Below, in pieces: positions 9,001 to 17,900 of a stretch of DNA of 64,000 nt. The notes under the pieces are model-generated. The model was given only the letters and a program-made list of their open reading frames with translations, searched no databases and was not told the origin of the DNA. Source of the stretch: an uncultured Prevotellaceae bacterium (lineage in GTDB: Bacteria > Bacteroidota > Bacteroidia > Bacteroidales > Bacteroidaceae); NCBI GenBank assembly GCA_902800245.1, contig CADCDY010000037.1, positions 1-64,000 of the forward strand, written 5' to 3'. Every line of letters starts with the position of its first letter. The stretch's first letter is position 1. A program made the translations under genes and the position numbers.

Positions 9001-12000
9001 AAGAGGTTGGCAAAGGTCTTGGTCAAGTCAACGTCAATTTCCTTGCCCGTACCTATCTTTATAATACGCTGAGCCTCCTCGTCGCTGACGATGCTGATGC
9101 TGGTCAGCGCAGCGTCAGGTTTTGCCATCATCCGCTCAACAGTTACCTTTACAGCATCAGCCAGACTCTGCATCAGACGGGCGGAATATTTGCCATTGTC
9201 GTATTCTACACAAACGCTGGGCTGACCCTGCACCTCGCTGATAAAGAAAGTGATGGGGAATTTGGGCACTTGAAGTTCCATATTATCCAATTCCAACGGC
9301 GTACCCTGACAGACGTATTGACTGATCATGCCCAGTTGATAGACAAACTGTATCTCTGCCGTCAATCCGTAGTCAGCGGCAATCTGTGCAAACGGATAGT
9401 TCTCGTGGCTCAGCGTCTCGTCGAAGTTTTCGCTTACCTCCTGCAGGAACTCTTTTACGGTTTGTTTTCCGATGGTGGCACTCAGGGCTAGGGTGTTGAC
9501 AAACATACCCACGGTGTTGCGGATGTTCAGGTTGGAACGACCGCTTGAGACGGTGGTGATGCACACCTGTTCGCTATTGGCAAAGCGGGACAGCGAATAA
9601 TAGATGGCCGAGAGAATCAGATGAGCAGGGGTGATGACAATTGATAATTGAGAATTGACAATTGACAATTGAGAGTTGATAGAATCGAAATCCAACGGGG
9701 CGATGGCCTTGCCGATAGTTCCCTTGATAGGATTCGGTAGGTCGGGACGTACCTCTGTGGCTGTCTCGACAGCTGCAAGGCGCTCTTTGAAGAATTCCTT
9801 GGCAGCAAGATAGTCCTCACCTCCTTCTGCGGCCTTTTCTGCTGCGACATAGGCAGCATAGCTCTGGTCTTCATCCTCAATCGTCTCGCCATTCATGATG
9901 CTGCATAGTTGTTGCAGGAAGATATCGGTGGAACCACCATCGAACACTAGGTGGTGCACATCCATGAGCAGATAGGTCTGCTGTTCGGTAGTCACTATTT
10001 CGAAGCGATAGAGCGGACCCGTACTGAGGTCGAAAGGCTTCACGAAGTCTTGTTTATAGCGAGCCAGATCTTCCTCGCTCATCTGTTTTACGGGAATCTC
10101 TAAGGTCTGTTCCTCGTTGACGGTTTGAACGATTCCCTCTTCGCCATTACCAAAATGGACGGTCATCTGTGGATGTGCTTTGACAAGTGTCTTGATGGCC
10201 TCGGCAAGTGCTGCTGTGTCTGTGTCCCTCTGGAATTTAATGCAGTATGGAATATTGTACAGCGTTAATGTGGGATTCTTCAGACAGTCGAAATAGACGC
10301 CAGTCTGGGCGTAGGAGAGCGGAACACTGTTCAATTGAGAATTGACAATTGATAATTGAGAATTGTTGGCATCCGCAGAACTATCCTCATTCTTCATTCC
10401 ACATTCCACATTCCTCGACATCATCTGCTTCCAAATTTCATTCTCAATGCTTTGCAGCGTACCATTCTTTACCAATGATTTGGCATTAAGGGTAATGCCG
10501 TAGTGCTTGTTGACCTGTATGGCCAGCTTGATGGCAGAGATAGAGGTCAGACCAGCATATCCCAAAACCGTAGTGATGCCGAAATCGGTGTTACCAATGA
10601 TGCCAGCAACCATCTCGTGCAACTCTTGCTCCAAGAGGTTGAGCGGCGCGGATTCTGTTGGTTGCGACTCAGTCGCAACAGACTTGACGGGCTTCGGCAA
10701 TGCCTTCTTGTTCACCTTCTGGTTTTGGTTCAAAGGAATTTTTTCTATTTGCATCGTCACGGCAGGCACCATATACGGTGGCTTTTGGTCGAGGATGAAG
10801 TTGTTCATGGCTTCAATGTCAACCTGTTCATCGCTGACGATATAGGCTGCAATGAACTTGCCGCCGTTCTCATCGTCAAAGGCCTGTACGGTAGCATCCT
10901 TGATGCCAGGAAACTCGCGGATGACGGCCTCCACCTCCTTCAGTTCGATGCGGAAACCACGAATCTTCACCTGACCGTCTCTGCGACCTACAAATTGGAT
11001 GTCGCCCGATGGCAGGTAGCGTACAATATCGCCAGTGCGATAGGTGCGAATGTATTTCTCCTCAGGGGTAAAGGGATTCTGGATAAAGACCTCTGCGTTT
11101 TTATCCGGTCGGTTCAGGTAGCCGAGTGCCACTTGCGGTCCGGCAGCCCACAATTCACCCAAAGCTCCCACAGGCAGGCGGTGTCCCTGTTGGTCGACGA
11201 CATAAAGACGCACATTGTCCAAAGGTTTACCAATGGGAACGTCCGTATCTTTCTTTGTGACAGGATAGACGGTGATGATGATGGTGGCCTCTGTGGGACC
11301 ATAGCCGTTGTGTAACTGATAGCCCTGAGGTGGAGCGATACTAGCCAACTTCTCGCCAGCCACCGAGAGATGCATCAAGGAGTGGTTCTCGATGTTCGTT
11401 GCAAACTGATAGCCGACCTGTGTTGTCATGAAGGTATGGGTGATGTGTTCACGCTCCAAATATTCGTTGAGCGATACCAGGTCCAAACGCAGTTCCTCAG
11501 GAATAATAAATACGGTAGCGCCGCCTGTCAGTGGCGGATAGATACCCTCCTGATGTACATCGAAACCATAGCTGGCATATTCAGCTACGTTATGTTCCGG
11601 CTTCAGGTCGTAATATTTCCAGTACCAATTGCAGTAGCATACCAGATTGCCGTGCGTCAGTTGACAGCCTTTGGGAACACCTGTAGAACCGCTGGTATAG
11701 AGCAGGATGAAACGATCGGAGGGGGACAATTGAGAATTGAGAATTGACAATTGACAATTGATATCTGCTGTGAGGGCAGGCAGCGACAACAGATCTTTCG
11801 TTAGAAGTACTTCCCCCTGATATTCGTCAACGAGGTCGCGCAGTGACTCGTCGGCAATGAGCAACTTGGCAGCAGCATCCTGCACCATGAAGTTCAGACG
11901 CTCTTTCGGGTAGCTGGGGTCTAGCGGCTGATAGGCACAGCCCGCCTTCAGAATACCGAGCGAGGCAATGGCCATCCATTCGCAGCGAGGAATGATGATA

Positions 12001-13457
12001 GACACAGCATCGCCCACACCCAATCCTTTAGAGATGAGATAGCCTGCAATACGGTCGCTGATGTCGTCTACCTCAGCATACGTGTAACGATGATCCTTGA
12101 AAACGACGGCTTCGGCATCTGGCGTGGACTTTGCCTGACGACGGAACAGCGATACCACTGTCTGCGAGTCATCGTATGGACGGTCTGTATCGTTGAACGA
12201 ATCGAGCAACGCCATCTGCGAGTTTGTCGTCATGCTGATGTCGCACAGTCTTTCCTGAGTCAGGAAGCCCTCTAAGACAGCCTCGTAGCTCTCCATAAAT
12301 TGACTTATGAGCGCCTCGCTATATTCGTTGCCATTATACTCTGCTTCCACCACGAACCGTCCTTCCTTGATAACGACCTTCAGATAGAGCGATACCTCGC
12401 GGCTGTTGTTACAAAGAAGAATAAACTTCATAGGCTTGCCGCAGAACGGATTGTTGTCCAGCGTGTTTCCGTGCCAAATAAACAGCGTGGCGGGTTGCAG
12501 TCCCAAATCATTGATGGCATCACTATAATTGTATGACACATGCTGACGACAGCCTTTCATTTGCTCTTCTCCAGCCTTGATGAAGTCAAGCACACGGGTG
12601 TCTGCATCGAATTTGGCATACACAGGTACTGTTTTCACCAACATGCCAACCGTATGGTTGGAACGCTTGTCGGCACGCCCGTTATGTACAGTGTTAAACA
12701 GCACTTGCTGTTCATTATTATATTTTGCCAATAGGTAAGCGTAGGCGGCTGTAAAGAGAGAACTGCGGAAGACACCGTTCTCCTTACAGAAGGCATCCAC
12801 GCGTGACTCTTCCACGGCCATTGTCCTTGCCAGGATGGCGTCCACAAACTGCTTGTCATCACGGTCGGGCAGCAGCGGCGAATAGCAGTCACCGCAATCG
12901 AAGTTTTCCGCATACCATTTCTTGTCCTCCTCGTAGGCTGATGTTTGGCGCTGTTCCTCTTCAGCATTAGCCAACTGTGCCATCGTCAGCTGTTCTGGTT
13001 CCAACGACTCACCATTGTAGGCCTTCTCGATATCTGCCAACATGATGCCCTGCGAACCTCCGTCGAATAGCGTATGATGGACATCTTGGAAATAATAAAA
13101 GTGTTCTTTGTCGCGCAACAGGCGTATGCGGAACAGACGGTCACCCACGATGTTGAAAGGCTGAACCATCGTTTTTTTGGCAGCCTCAATATCATCGACA
13201 TGCTCTACTTGCAACGAGAATGTCTCCGTGTCGTCGATTGTCTGCACGGGGTCGCCCTGATCCGTCAGTTCGATGCGTGTAAACAGCGTCGGGTGGGCTG
13301 ATACCACCGTCTCGATAGCCTTACGGAGCCGCTCTTCGTCCAGACTGCCGTCGAGGATATAGAAACAGGGAACATTATAACAAGGCTCTCCAGGGTGGTT
13401 TACGCATTCCACGTAGAGGCCATATTGGGTTTTAGTTAATGGTGCGGATGTTTTCAT
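6009..13457 (-). CDS. Dimodular NRPS, C-A-T-C-A-T-reductase (NRPS B)
   Basis: 2482 aa. Approximate order: C1 1-430 (HHTLFDG near 127), A1 435-930 (TSGSTG near 588, YRTGD, GRRDGQVKIRG), T1 around Ser971 (GLTSISA), C2 1045-1470 (HHLVFDG near 1167), A2 1490-1975 (TSGSTG near 1640), T2 around Ser2026 (GGTSINA), thioester reductase 2105-2482 (GATGYLG near 2118, YVYSK near 2278, RVGNL). Condensation, adenylation and carrier motifs look intact. The reductase end predicts NAD(P)H release of a dipeptide aldehyde, possibly N-acylated because the first module opens with a C domain; such aldehydes can reduce further or cyclise. Aligned to GrsA PheA by eye, pocket residues are D-V-E-F-S-A-G-I-I for A1 and D-A-E-G-T-G-V-D-D for A2; I match neither to a substrate. 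Several in-frame short repeats lie in surface positions (see repeats). Confidence 0.95.
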   Translation of the reverse strand: MKTSAPLTKTQYGLYVECVNHPGEPCYNVPCFYILDGSLDEERLRKAIETVVSAHPTLFTRIELTDQGDPVQTIDDTETFSLQVEHVDDIEAAKKTMVQPFNIVGDRLFRIRLLRDKEHFYYFQDVHHTLFDGGSQGIMLADIEKAYNGESLEPEQLTMAQLANAEEEQRQTSAYEEDKKWYAENFDCGDCYSPLLPDRDDKQFVDAILARTMAVEESRVDAFCKENGVFRSSLFTAAYAYLLAKYNNEQQVLFNTVHNGRADKRSNHTVGMLVKTVPVYAKFDADTRVLDFIKAGEEQMKGCRQHVSYNYSDAINDLGLQPATLFIWHGNTLDNNPFCGKPMKFILLCNNSREVSLYLKVVIKEGRFVVEAEYNGNEYSEALISQFMESYEAVLEGFLTQERLCDISMTTNSQMALLDSFNDTDRPYDDSQTVVSLFRRQAKSTPDAEAVVFKDHRYTYAEVDDISDRIAGYLISKGLGVGDAVSIIIPRCEWMAIASLGILKAGCAYQPLDPSYPKERLNFMVQDAAAKLLIADESLRDLVDEYQGEVLLTKDLLSLPALTADINCQLSILNSQLSPSDRFILLYTSGSTGVPKGCQLTHGNLVCYCNWYWKYYDLKPEHNVAEYASYGFDVHQEGIYPPLTGGATVFIIPEELRLDLVSLNEYLEREHITHTFMTTQVGYQFATNIENHSLMHLSVAGEKLASIAPPQGYQLHNGYGPTEATIIITVYPVTKKDTDVPIGKPLDNVRLYVVDQQGHRLPVGALGELWAAGPQVALGYLNRPDKNAEVFIQNPFTPEEKYIRTYRTGDIVRYLPSGDIQFVGRRDGQVKIRGFRIELKEVEAVIREFPGIKDATVQAFDDENGGKFIAAYIVSDEQVDIEAMNNFILDQKPPYMVPAVTMQIEKIPLNQNQKVNKKALPKPVKSVATESQPTESAPLNLLEQELHEMVAGIIGNTDFGITTVLGYAGLTSISAIKLAIQVNKHYGITLNAKSLVKNGTLQSIENEIWKQMMSRNVECGMKNEDSSADANNSQLSIVNSQLNSVPLSYAQTGVYFDCLKNPTLTLYNIPYCIKFQRDTDTAALAEAIKTLVKAHPQMTVHFGNGEEGIVQTVNEEQTLEIPVKQMSEEDLARYKQDFVKPFDLSTGPLYRFEIVTTEQQTYLLMDVHHLVFDGGSTDIFLQQLCSIMNGETIEDEDQSYAAYVAAEKAAEGGEDYLAAKEFFKERLAAVETATEVRPDLPNPIKGTIGKAIAPLDFDSINSQLSIVNSQLSIVITPAHLILSAIYYSLSRFANSEQVCITTVSSGRSNLNIRNTVGMFVNTLALSATIGKQTVKEFLQEVSENFDETLSHENYPFAQIAADYGLTAEIQFVYQLGMISQYVCQGTPLELDNMELQVPKFPITFFISEVQGQPSVCVEYDNGKYSARLMQSLADAVKVTVERMMAKPDAALTSISIVSDEEAQRIIKIGTGKEIDVDLTKTFANLFTEQAKRTPDAPAVVDRDSQLTYDEMDRYSNKLARQLIDFGVQPNDFVCVMLDRFKEFPLAVLSIHKAGAAYTPLDFEYPNERLSYMLENSESKVLITTHAVLEAKQAEGDFSTAAAKTFFIDEFMENANSKQLIANGQEPIDLSSPDGLAYMIYTSGSTGKPKGAMLHQAGLRNFIAVVIDMEKLTSADRISGHRSFSFDAHIEDMYPVLTLGGSFHIMPTEIRKDLAAIRQFLIDHQCTGGGYSTAMTCLLLNAFDDLPIRFTTGGGEKMDGVYSDHIEIINVYGPTECTDDTSYYSIAPGRRVENIPIGQSVANNWNFIVDTAGNLVPQGVAGELCFAGVQVGRGYWRLPERTAKSFVDCPFIKEDRWGHPVRMYHTGDLCRWSEDGQIEYMGRIDTQVKLRGFRIELGEIESKALNIEGIRQAAAEVRKVMGNEHLVLYYTVVDGSPIDDETIRKALSASSLADYMVPDAYMQMDSMPMTPNGKINRKALPAPEMKRATEYVAPKGEKEELFCTIFSDILKIKEVGATDNFFEIGGTSINAIKVIVEASKHGAQIVFNDLFNLKTPRALAAFVESHISSSFSSSIPSSETIISTPEAEHYAPLNSLLVANTLDSFREGSRQPIGDVLLTGATGYLGIHILNELLTNYHGKILCPVRAKGNDEALSRIKTLYFYYFGRTEAFSHFDERVTAFAAEVTEPDALTVLDGFAVEALTVVNCVANVKHFSAGNDIEMVNIESVRHLITFCLRTGSRLIHISTNSIAGISVDNVPGPEVKLTEQSLYIGQNIDANKYVYSKFKAEELVLDAIAHHGLNAKIMRVGNLSARQKDGEFQINFNTNNFLATLRAYVVIGMIPYEALDQRFEFSPIDEVASAIMQLAQTPKGCMVFHPSNTHRQFLSDILMGFAESGITLKRVEKDEFQQALEKMMENPDLVTLLRPLMAYDMGSGHQTRWIEAANDYTTQVLYRMGFQWPPTAVDYVHRFVDTIVGFDYFTV
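8583..8625. repeat. In-frame repeat before the A3 motif of NRPS B A2
   Basis: Degenerate copies of TTGGCCATTGGCTATTAGC encode NANSKQLIANGQEPID, just ahead of the TSGSTG loop of the second adenylation domain. The paralogous NRPS A has unrelated residues here. Confidence 0.55.
9636..9678. repeat. In-frame ATTGACAATTG repeat inside C2 of NRPS B
   Basis: Degenerate tandem words (CAATTGATAATTGAGAATTGACAATTG) encode SINSQLSIVNSQLSIV. They stand where NRPS A has LEKATAFCRGQE, directly before the shared ITPAH motif. Confidence 0.75.
10331..10365. repeat. In-frame ATTGACAATTG repeat in the T1-C2 linker of NRPS B
   Basis: Encodes NSQLSIVNSQLNS directly before the shared VPLSYAQTGVYF start of C2. NRPS A carries a different repeat family at the same place (19077-19163). 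Confidence 0.75.
10386..10415. repeat. GGAATGTGGAATG repeat in the T1-C2 linker of NRPS B
   Basis: On the coding strand GAATGTGGAATGTGGAATGAAGAATG encodes RNVECGMKNE. It is a second repeat word in the same linker, about 20 bases from the ATTGACAATTG array. Confidence 0.6.
11726..11761. repeat. In-frame ATTGACAATTG repeat before the A3 motif of NRPS B A1
   Basis: Encodes INCQLSILNSQLSPSD and makes this loop about eight residues longer than the matching loop of NRPS A (DVALPEVKPSS), just before LLYTSGSTG. Confidence 0.75.
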
Positions 13458-13485
13458 ATCTTGATTCTTATTGATTCTTCACTTT

Positions 13486-14817
13486 TCACTCTTCACTCTT
13501 CACTTTTAACTCAAATCTGACGTGCGTCATCTTGTGGAGCACGAAGATGGCAATCATCTCAATGATATAGGCTATTAGGAAGCCATACCATATCCATTCT
13601 TTCAGGTATATCGAGAACAGCCATAGAACAGGGATGACCGTCAGCGATAGGGCGAAGGAAATGAAAAGTGCCATGTGGTGGTAGTCGTAGAGCTTATAGA
13701 CGATCATGATGGTATAGATGTAGCAGAAAGGAATGAGACAGATGGCGAAGATGCGCAACGCATTGCAACTTTCGACAATCATCTCGTCCTCGTCAGTACC
13801 AAAGAGCATCACAATGCTTTCGGGCCATATCCATACGTAGATACAGGTGATGACCATTGCTACGGTGATGAAGTTAAACGACTTGCGCAACACCAGTTTG
13901 AAGGCCTCGTTGTCGCCTTTTCCCACTTGAATGGAACCCAGCGACTGGATGGTGCGGCAGACGCCACCCAGAAACAGATTGTAGATGAGTAGCAGGTTCA
14001 TACAGAGGGCAAAGGCATAGATACCCGTACGCCCCAGCGACGACAGGATGATTTTGTTCGCTGAGAACATCAATACCGTCAGACAGATGGAGGCAATGGC
14101 CAGCGGTGCACCCTGTGAGATAATAGCACCGAAAACCGGTTTCTGGCGTCCACACGTGAATCGTAGGTGATTCTCCTTGGAAAGGAAATGGATGCCCATC
14201 ATGGCGATGCCCACGACATGACCGATAACTGCAGCCCAAGAACTACCCTCGATGCCAAAGCCCATGTATTTGATGAACACCACGTCGAGCACCAGGTGAA
14301 CGACATTATCCACCAAGATGGATACAGACACTAGGCGCGGACTGCCATCAACGCTGACCATCGTGTCGACGCCCCACATCAACAAGTAGGCCGGTGCACC
14401 TATCAGCATCACCCGTAGGTATTCGTAGGTGGGCTGATAAAGCTGCTCGTGGTCACACAGCAGGCGTGTCACGACATCAGGTGCGAGCACACCACATGCC
14501 GTTAACATGAGGCCAGTCACCAGACAGGCCAACATCGAAACGATGAAGATGTACGATGCCCGCCGTGTGTCCTGTTTGCCCAGTTCCATACCTACCAGCA
14601 TGCCCGCTCCAGTAGCCAGCAGCATGTTAACGGTGTACATAAACTGGAGCAGTGGCAACGACAGGTTGATGGCACTCACCGAGTCTTCGTCAATCAGGTT
14701 GCCCACAATCATCGCGTCAACCACATTTCCCAAGCAGGCAGACAATCCAATGAGGATGGATGCCCACAGAAAACGCCAGAACTGGACGTTAAACGCTTTT
14801 CTTTCTGTTTGATTCAT
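13486..14817 (-). CDS. MATE-family efflux transporter (paired with the first NRPS)
   Basis: About 443 aa from the preferred start MNQTERKAFNVQFWRFLW, which aligns with the start of its paralogue at 4617-5954; an upstream ATG at 14838 would add seven residues. It has about 12 hydrophobic segments and the same SACLGNVVDAMIVGNLIDEDSVSAINL opening. Predicted exporter of a small molecule across the inner membrane. It lies 85 bp after NRPS A and 28 bp before NRPS B. Its last residues, ELKVKSEE, are encoded by a GTGAAGAGTGAAGAG-type repeat that runs past the stop codon, so the C-terminus seems to have been captured from a repeat array. Confidence 0.9.
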   Translation of the reverse strand: MNQTERKAFNVQFWRFLWASILIGLSACLGNVVDAMIVGNLIDEDSVSAINLSLPLLQFMYTVNMLLATGAGMLVGMELGKQDTRRASYIFIVSMLACLVTGLMLTACGVLAPDVVTRLLCDHEQLYQPTYEYLRVMLIGAPAYLLMWGVDTMVSVDGSPRLVSVSILVDNVVHLVLDVVFIKYMGFGIEGSSWAAVIGHVVGIAMMGIHFLSKENHLRFTCGRQKPVFGAIISQGAPLAIASICLTVLMFSANKIILSSLGRTGIYAFALCMNLLLIYNLFLGGVCRTIQSLGSIQVGKGDNEAFKLVLRKSFNFITVAMVITCIYVWIWPESIVMLFGTDEDEMIVESCNALRIFAICLIPFCYIYTIMIVYKLYDYHHMALFISFALSLTVIPVLWLFSIYLKEWIWYGFLIAYIIEMIAIFVLHKMTHVRFELKVKSEE

Positions 14818-14853
14818 CTTGTTGATATAGCATGTCACTTACTCAAAGATGAC

Positions 14854-14883
14854 GTGCCACACTTCGAGCTCGAAGCGTGGCAC
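14854..14883. repeat. 30-bp near-perfect palindrome between NRPS A and its MATE gene
   Basis: GTGCCACACTTCGAG followed at once by CTCGAAGCGTGGCAC, with one mismatch between arms. A further partial copy (CGTGCCACACTTTGAC) follows at about 14908-14925. It could be an operator, an attenuator or processing hairpin, or a mobile repeat; no T-run follows. Confidence 0.6.
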
Positions 14884-14923
14884 ACTTTCACCTTAGTCGA
14901 AGATTGCGTGCCACACTTTGACT

Positions 14924-17900
14924 TTAGTCAAAGAATCCGAAACCGCCGATGGTGGTGAGCATACGCTCTACATAGTCCCATGACGTGGGCGAGAATTCGA
15001 ATCCCAGTCGGTAGAGCACCTGAGTGGTGTAGTCGTTGTCGCGCTGAACATCGGCAGTCGTCTGACCGTGAGCCATGTCCTTATAGGCGAGCAAGGCTGC
15101 CATCTGCTTGGCCTTCTGTGGGTCTTGTCCTGCCTCGTCCATCGCCTTTTGGAACTCCTCCTGCTCGACGAAGCGGATGCCACCCGTGACACTGGTAAGA
15201 CCAGAGAGCACATCGCCGAGGAACTGGCCGTGGATGTTGTAGGGATGGAATACGACACACTCCTTAGGCGTCTGGGCCAGCAGTACGATGGCCTGGCTCA
15301 CCTCATTGATGGGTGAGAACTCCACACGCTTGTTGCGCATAGCGTAAGGACAGCAACCGAGCATGTTGTAGATGCGGATGCGACCCATGAACGAGTTGGT
15401 GGAGAAATTAGCCATAATCTTCGCATTGAGTCCGTGGAGGGCGACAGCATCGAGGATAAGCCGCTCGGCCATGAACTTCGAATAGATGTACTGGTTGCCC
15501 AGATACTGACCCATGTAGAGACGCTGCTCGGTAAATACTTCGTCCTTGATTTCGCCTACCCAGAGACCACGGGTACTGGCTGTGGAGATATGGATGAGCT
15601 TGGCTCCCGTCTTAATACAGAAGTCAACACACCGCTGGGCACCTCCGATATTGACGTCCTCAATCTCAGTACCTTCTGAGAAGTGTTTCACCACGGCAGC
15701 ACAGTTGAATACCGTATCCACCTTCAGATTGGTGTCGATATCCTGCGTAACATCGCCAAGAACGATATGGATGCGTTGGCCAAACATATCCTTGAAAGAC
15801 TGGGCAAAATAATAGAATAGTAATGTACGCAGGCGACTCTCTGCGGCTTCCTGGCTCTTGCCACGCACCAGACAGTAGATATGAGGAGCATCACTGTCGA
15901 TCAGCTCGCGCAGGATGTGGATGCCCAGATAGCCTGTAGCGCCGGTAATCAGGATGTTGCCCAACGACTGACGCTCGCCCATACGGAAGAATCCCAGCGT
16001 GTTACGCTGCAAGAGGTTGTTGATGGCCGTATAGTCGAAGCTGGCAACGGGGTCGTCCTCCTTGGGCTTTGTCGAATCGACGGCTTCACCCGTTATCAGG
16101 CATGCCAATTGGCGTGGCGTAGGATTGGCAAATACCTCACCATATGACACGTGGAGATTGGCCTTGTCGGCCTCGATGATGACACGAGTGACGACGAGCG
16201 ACGTACCACCGAGTTCGAAGAAGTTGTCGGTAGCACCTACACGGTCCAGTTGCAGGATGTTGGCGAAGATGTCGCAGAAGGCACGCTCCGTATCGTTGGC
16301 AGGTGCCTCGTAGTCGCCACTGAGTGCCAGTTGTGGTTCTGGCAACGACTTGACATCGGTCTTGCCATTGGGCGTCAACGGCATCTTATCTAATTGTAAG
16401 TAAGCCGTGGGAACCATGTATTTGGTCAGCGTCTTGCCCAGTTCGGCTTTCAGTGCTGTGATGTCAATGGGTCGGTCGGCAGTGAAATAGGCACAGAGGT
16501 GTTCAATGCCCTTGATCTTTCCAATCTTCACCACCACGTTCTTCATACCTTCGACAGCAGCCAGTGCGGCTTCCACCTCACCCAACTCGATACGCAGACC
16601 ACGCAGTTTGATCTGGTTGTCCGTACGGCCGAGGATGACGACATCGCCCTCTTCCGTCCAGCGGGCATAGTCGCCCGACTTATAGATACGCACGCCCTGA
16701 TAGTCGATGAAGCGTTCGGCAGTCATCTCCGGCAGATCGTTATAACCTGTTGCTACACCGATACCGCCAATGTAAAGCTCGCCAACGACACCTACCGGCA
16801 GTTCGTTGCCGTCGCTGTCGACCACAAATTCCTTGTAGTTGAGCAACGGATGACCCACGCTGACGCGGTCGGTATGTGTGAGTTCCTTACAGTTGGACGA
16901 AACGGTGATCTCCGTAGGACCGTACGTATTGAATATTCTTGCCTGAGGTGCTGCGGCGCGGAGTTTGTCGAGCAAACCGTCGGCATATTTCTCACCACCG
17001 CACATGATGACATGACACTGTCCGATAGCCTCGACGAAGGCAGGCAGTTCCATGTATTGCAGCATACGGGAAGGTGTAGCGTTGATGGCATCGGCTCCAG
17101 TACGGCGGAACAGGTCTGCCAGCAATGCAGCATTGGTGGTCTCATCTTCGCTGGCAAAGACCACAGTCTTACCATTGAGCAAGGCAGCACCATACTCCTT
17201 CATCGACATGTCAAACGACATGGTGGTGACACACAGCAAGGCGTTTACCGTCTCCGCAATAGCATGTATATGGGTGTTGACAGGATGTGCATAGAGGTAG
17301 TTGACAATACTCTCATGACGCAGCATCACACCCTTAGGTTTACCAGTAGAACCTGATGTGTAGATCAGGTAACAGAGATCCTGTGGAGTGATGCCGGCCT
17401 CAATGGGTGCACTGCTGTTGTCGGCGGAGAGCAACTGCTCCACGTCAATGGCATTGCCAAAATCTCCGACACGATCAGCGGTGGTAATGATATAGGCCGC
17501 ATGGCTGTCGGTAAGGATGTGCTGTATGCGCTCTGTGGGATATTCGGGATCGCAAGGGATATAAGCGCATCCGGCCTTCATCACACCGAAGGCAGAGAGC
17601 AAGGCTCTCGACGTGCGTGGCAGCAAGAGGGCTACACGACTGCGAGGCTCAACACCACGCTGGCGCAATGCATTGGCGATGCGGTTGGTCATGATGTCCA
17701 TCTCGCGATAGGTATAGGTGGCATCGCAGGCTATCAGAGCTTTTACCTCCGGTTGCTTCTCTGCATAGTATGGAATACCGTCGTGATAGAACTTAAACAG
17801 CGGCGTGCCTGTTCCTACCTCGCGCAGATGACTCAACGCCTCCTCCTGTCGCTCGCTGATGATGGAGAGCTTGCGAACCTTGGCATCGGGGGCTGCCATG

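Noticed and set aside
10503..11315. 270-codon plus-strand frame within NRPS B, and similar ones at 16499-17356 and 20114-21109
   Set aside because: Antisense shadows of adenylation-domain coding; they recur in both NRPSs at matching places because the coding strands are homologous.
6009..13457. Polyketide or siderophore synthase
   Set aside because: No ketosynthase, acyltransferase or salicylate-type starter domain, and no TonB receptor or iron genes in the operon.
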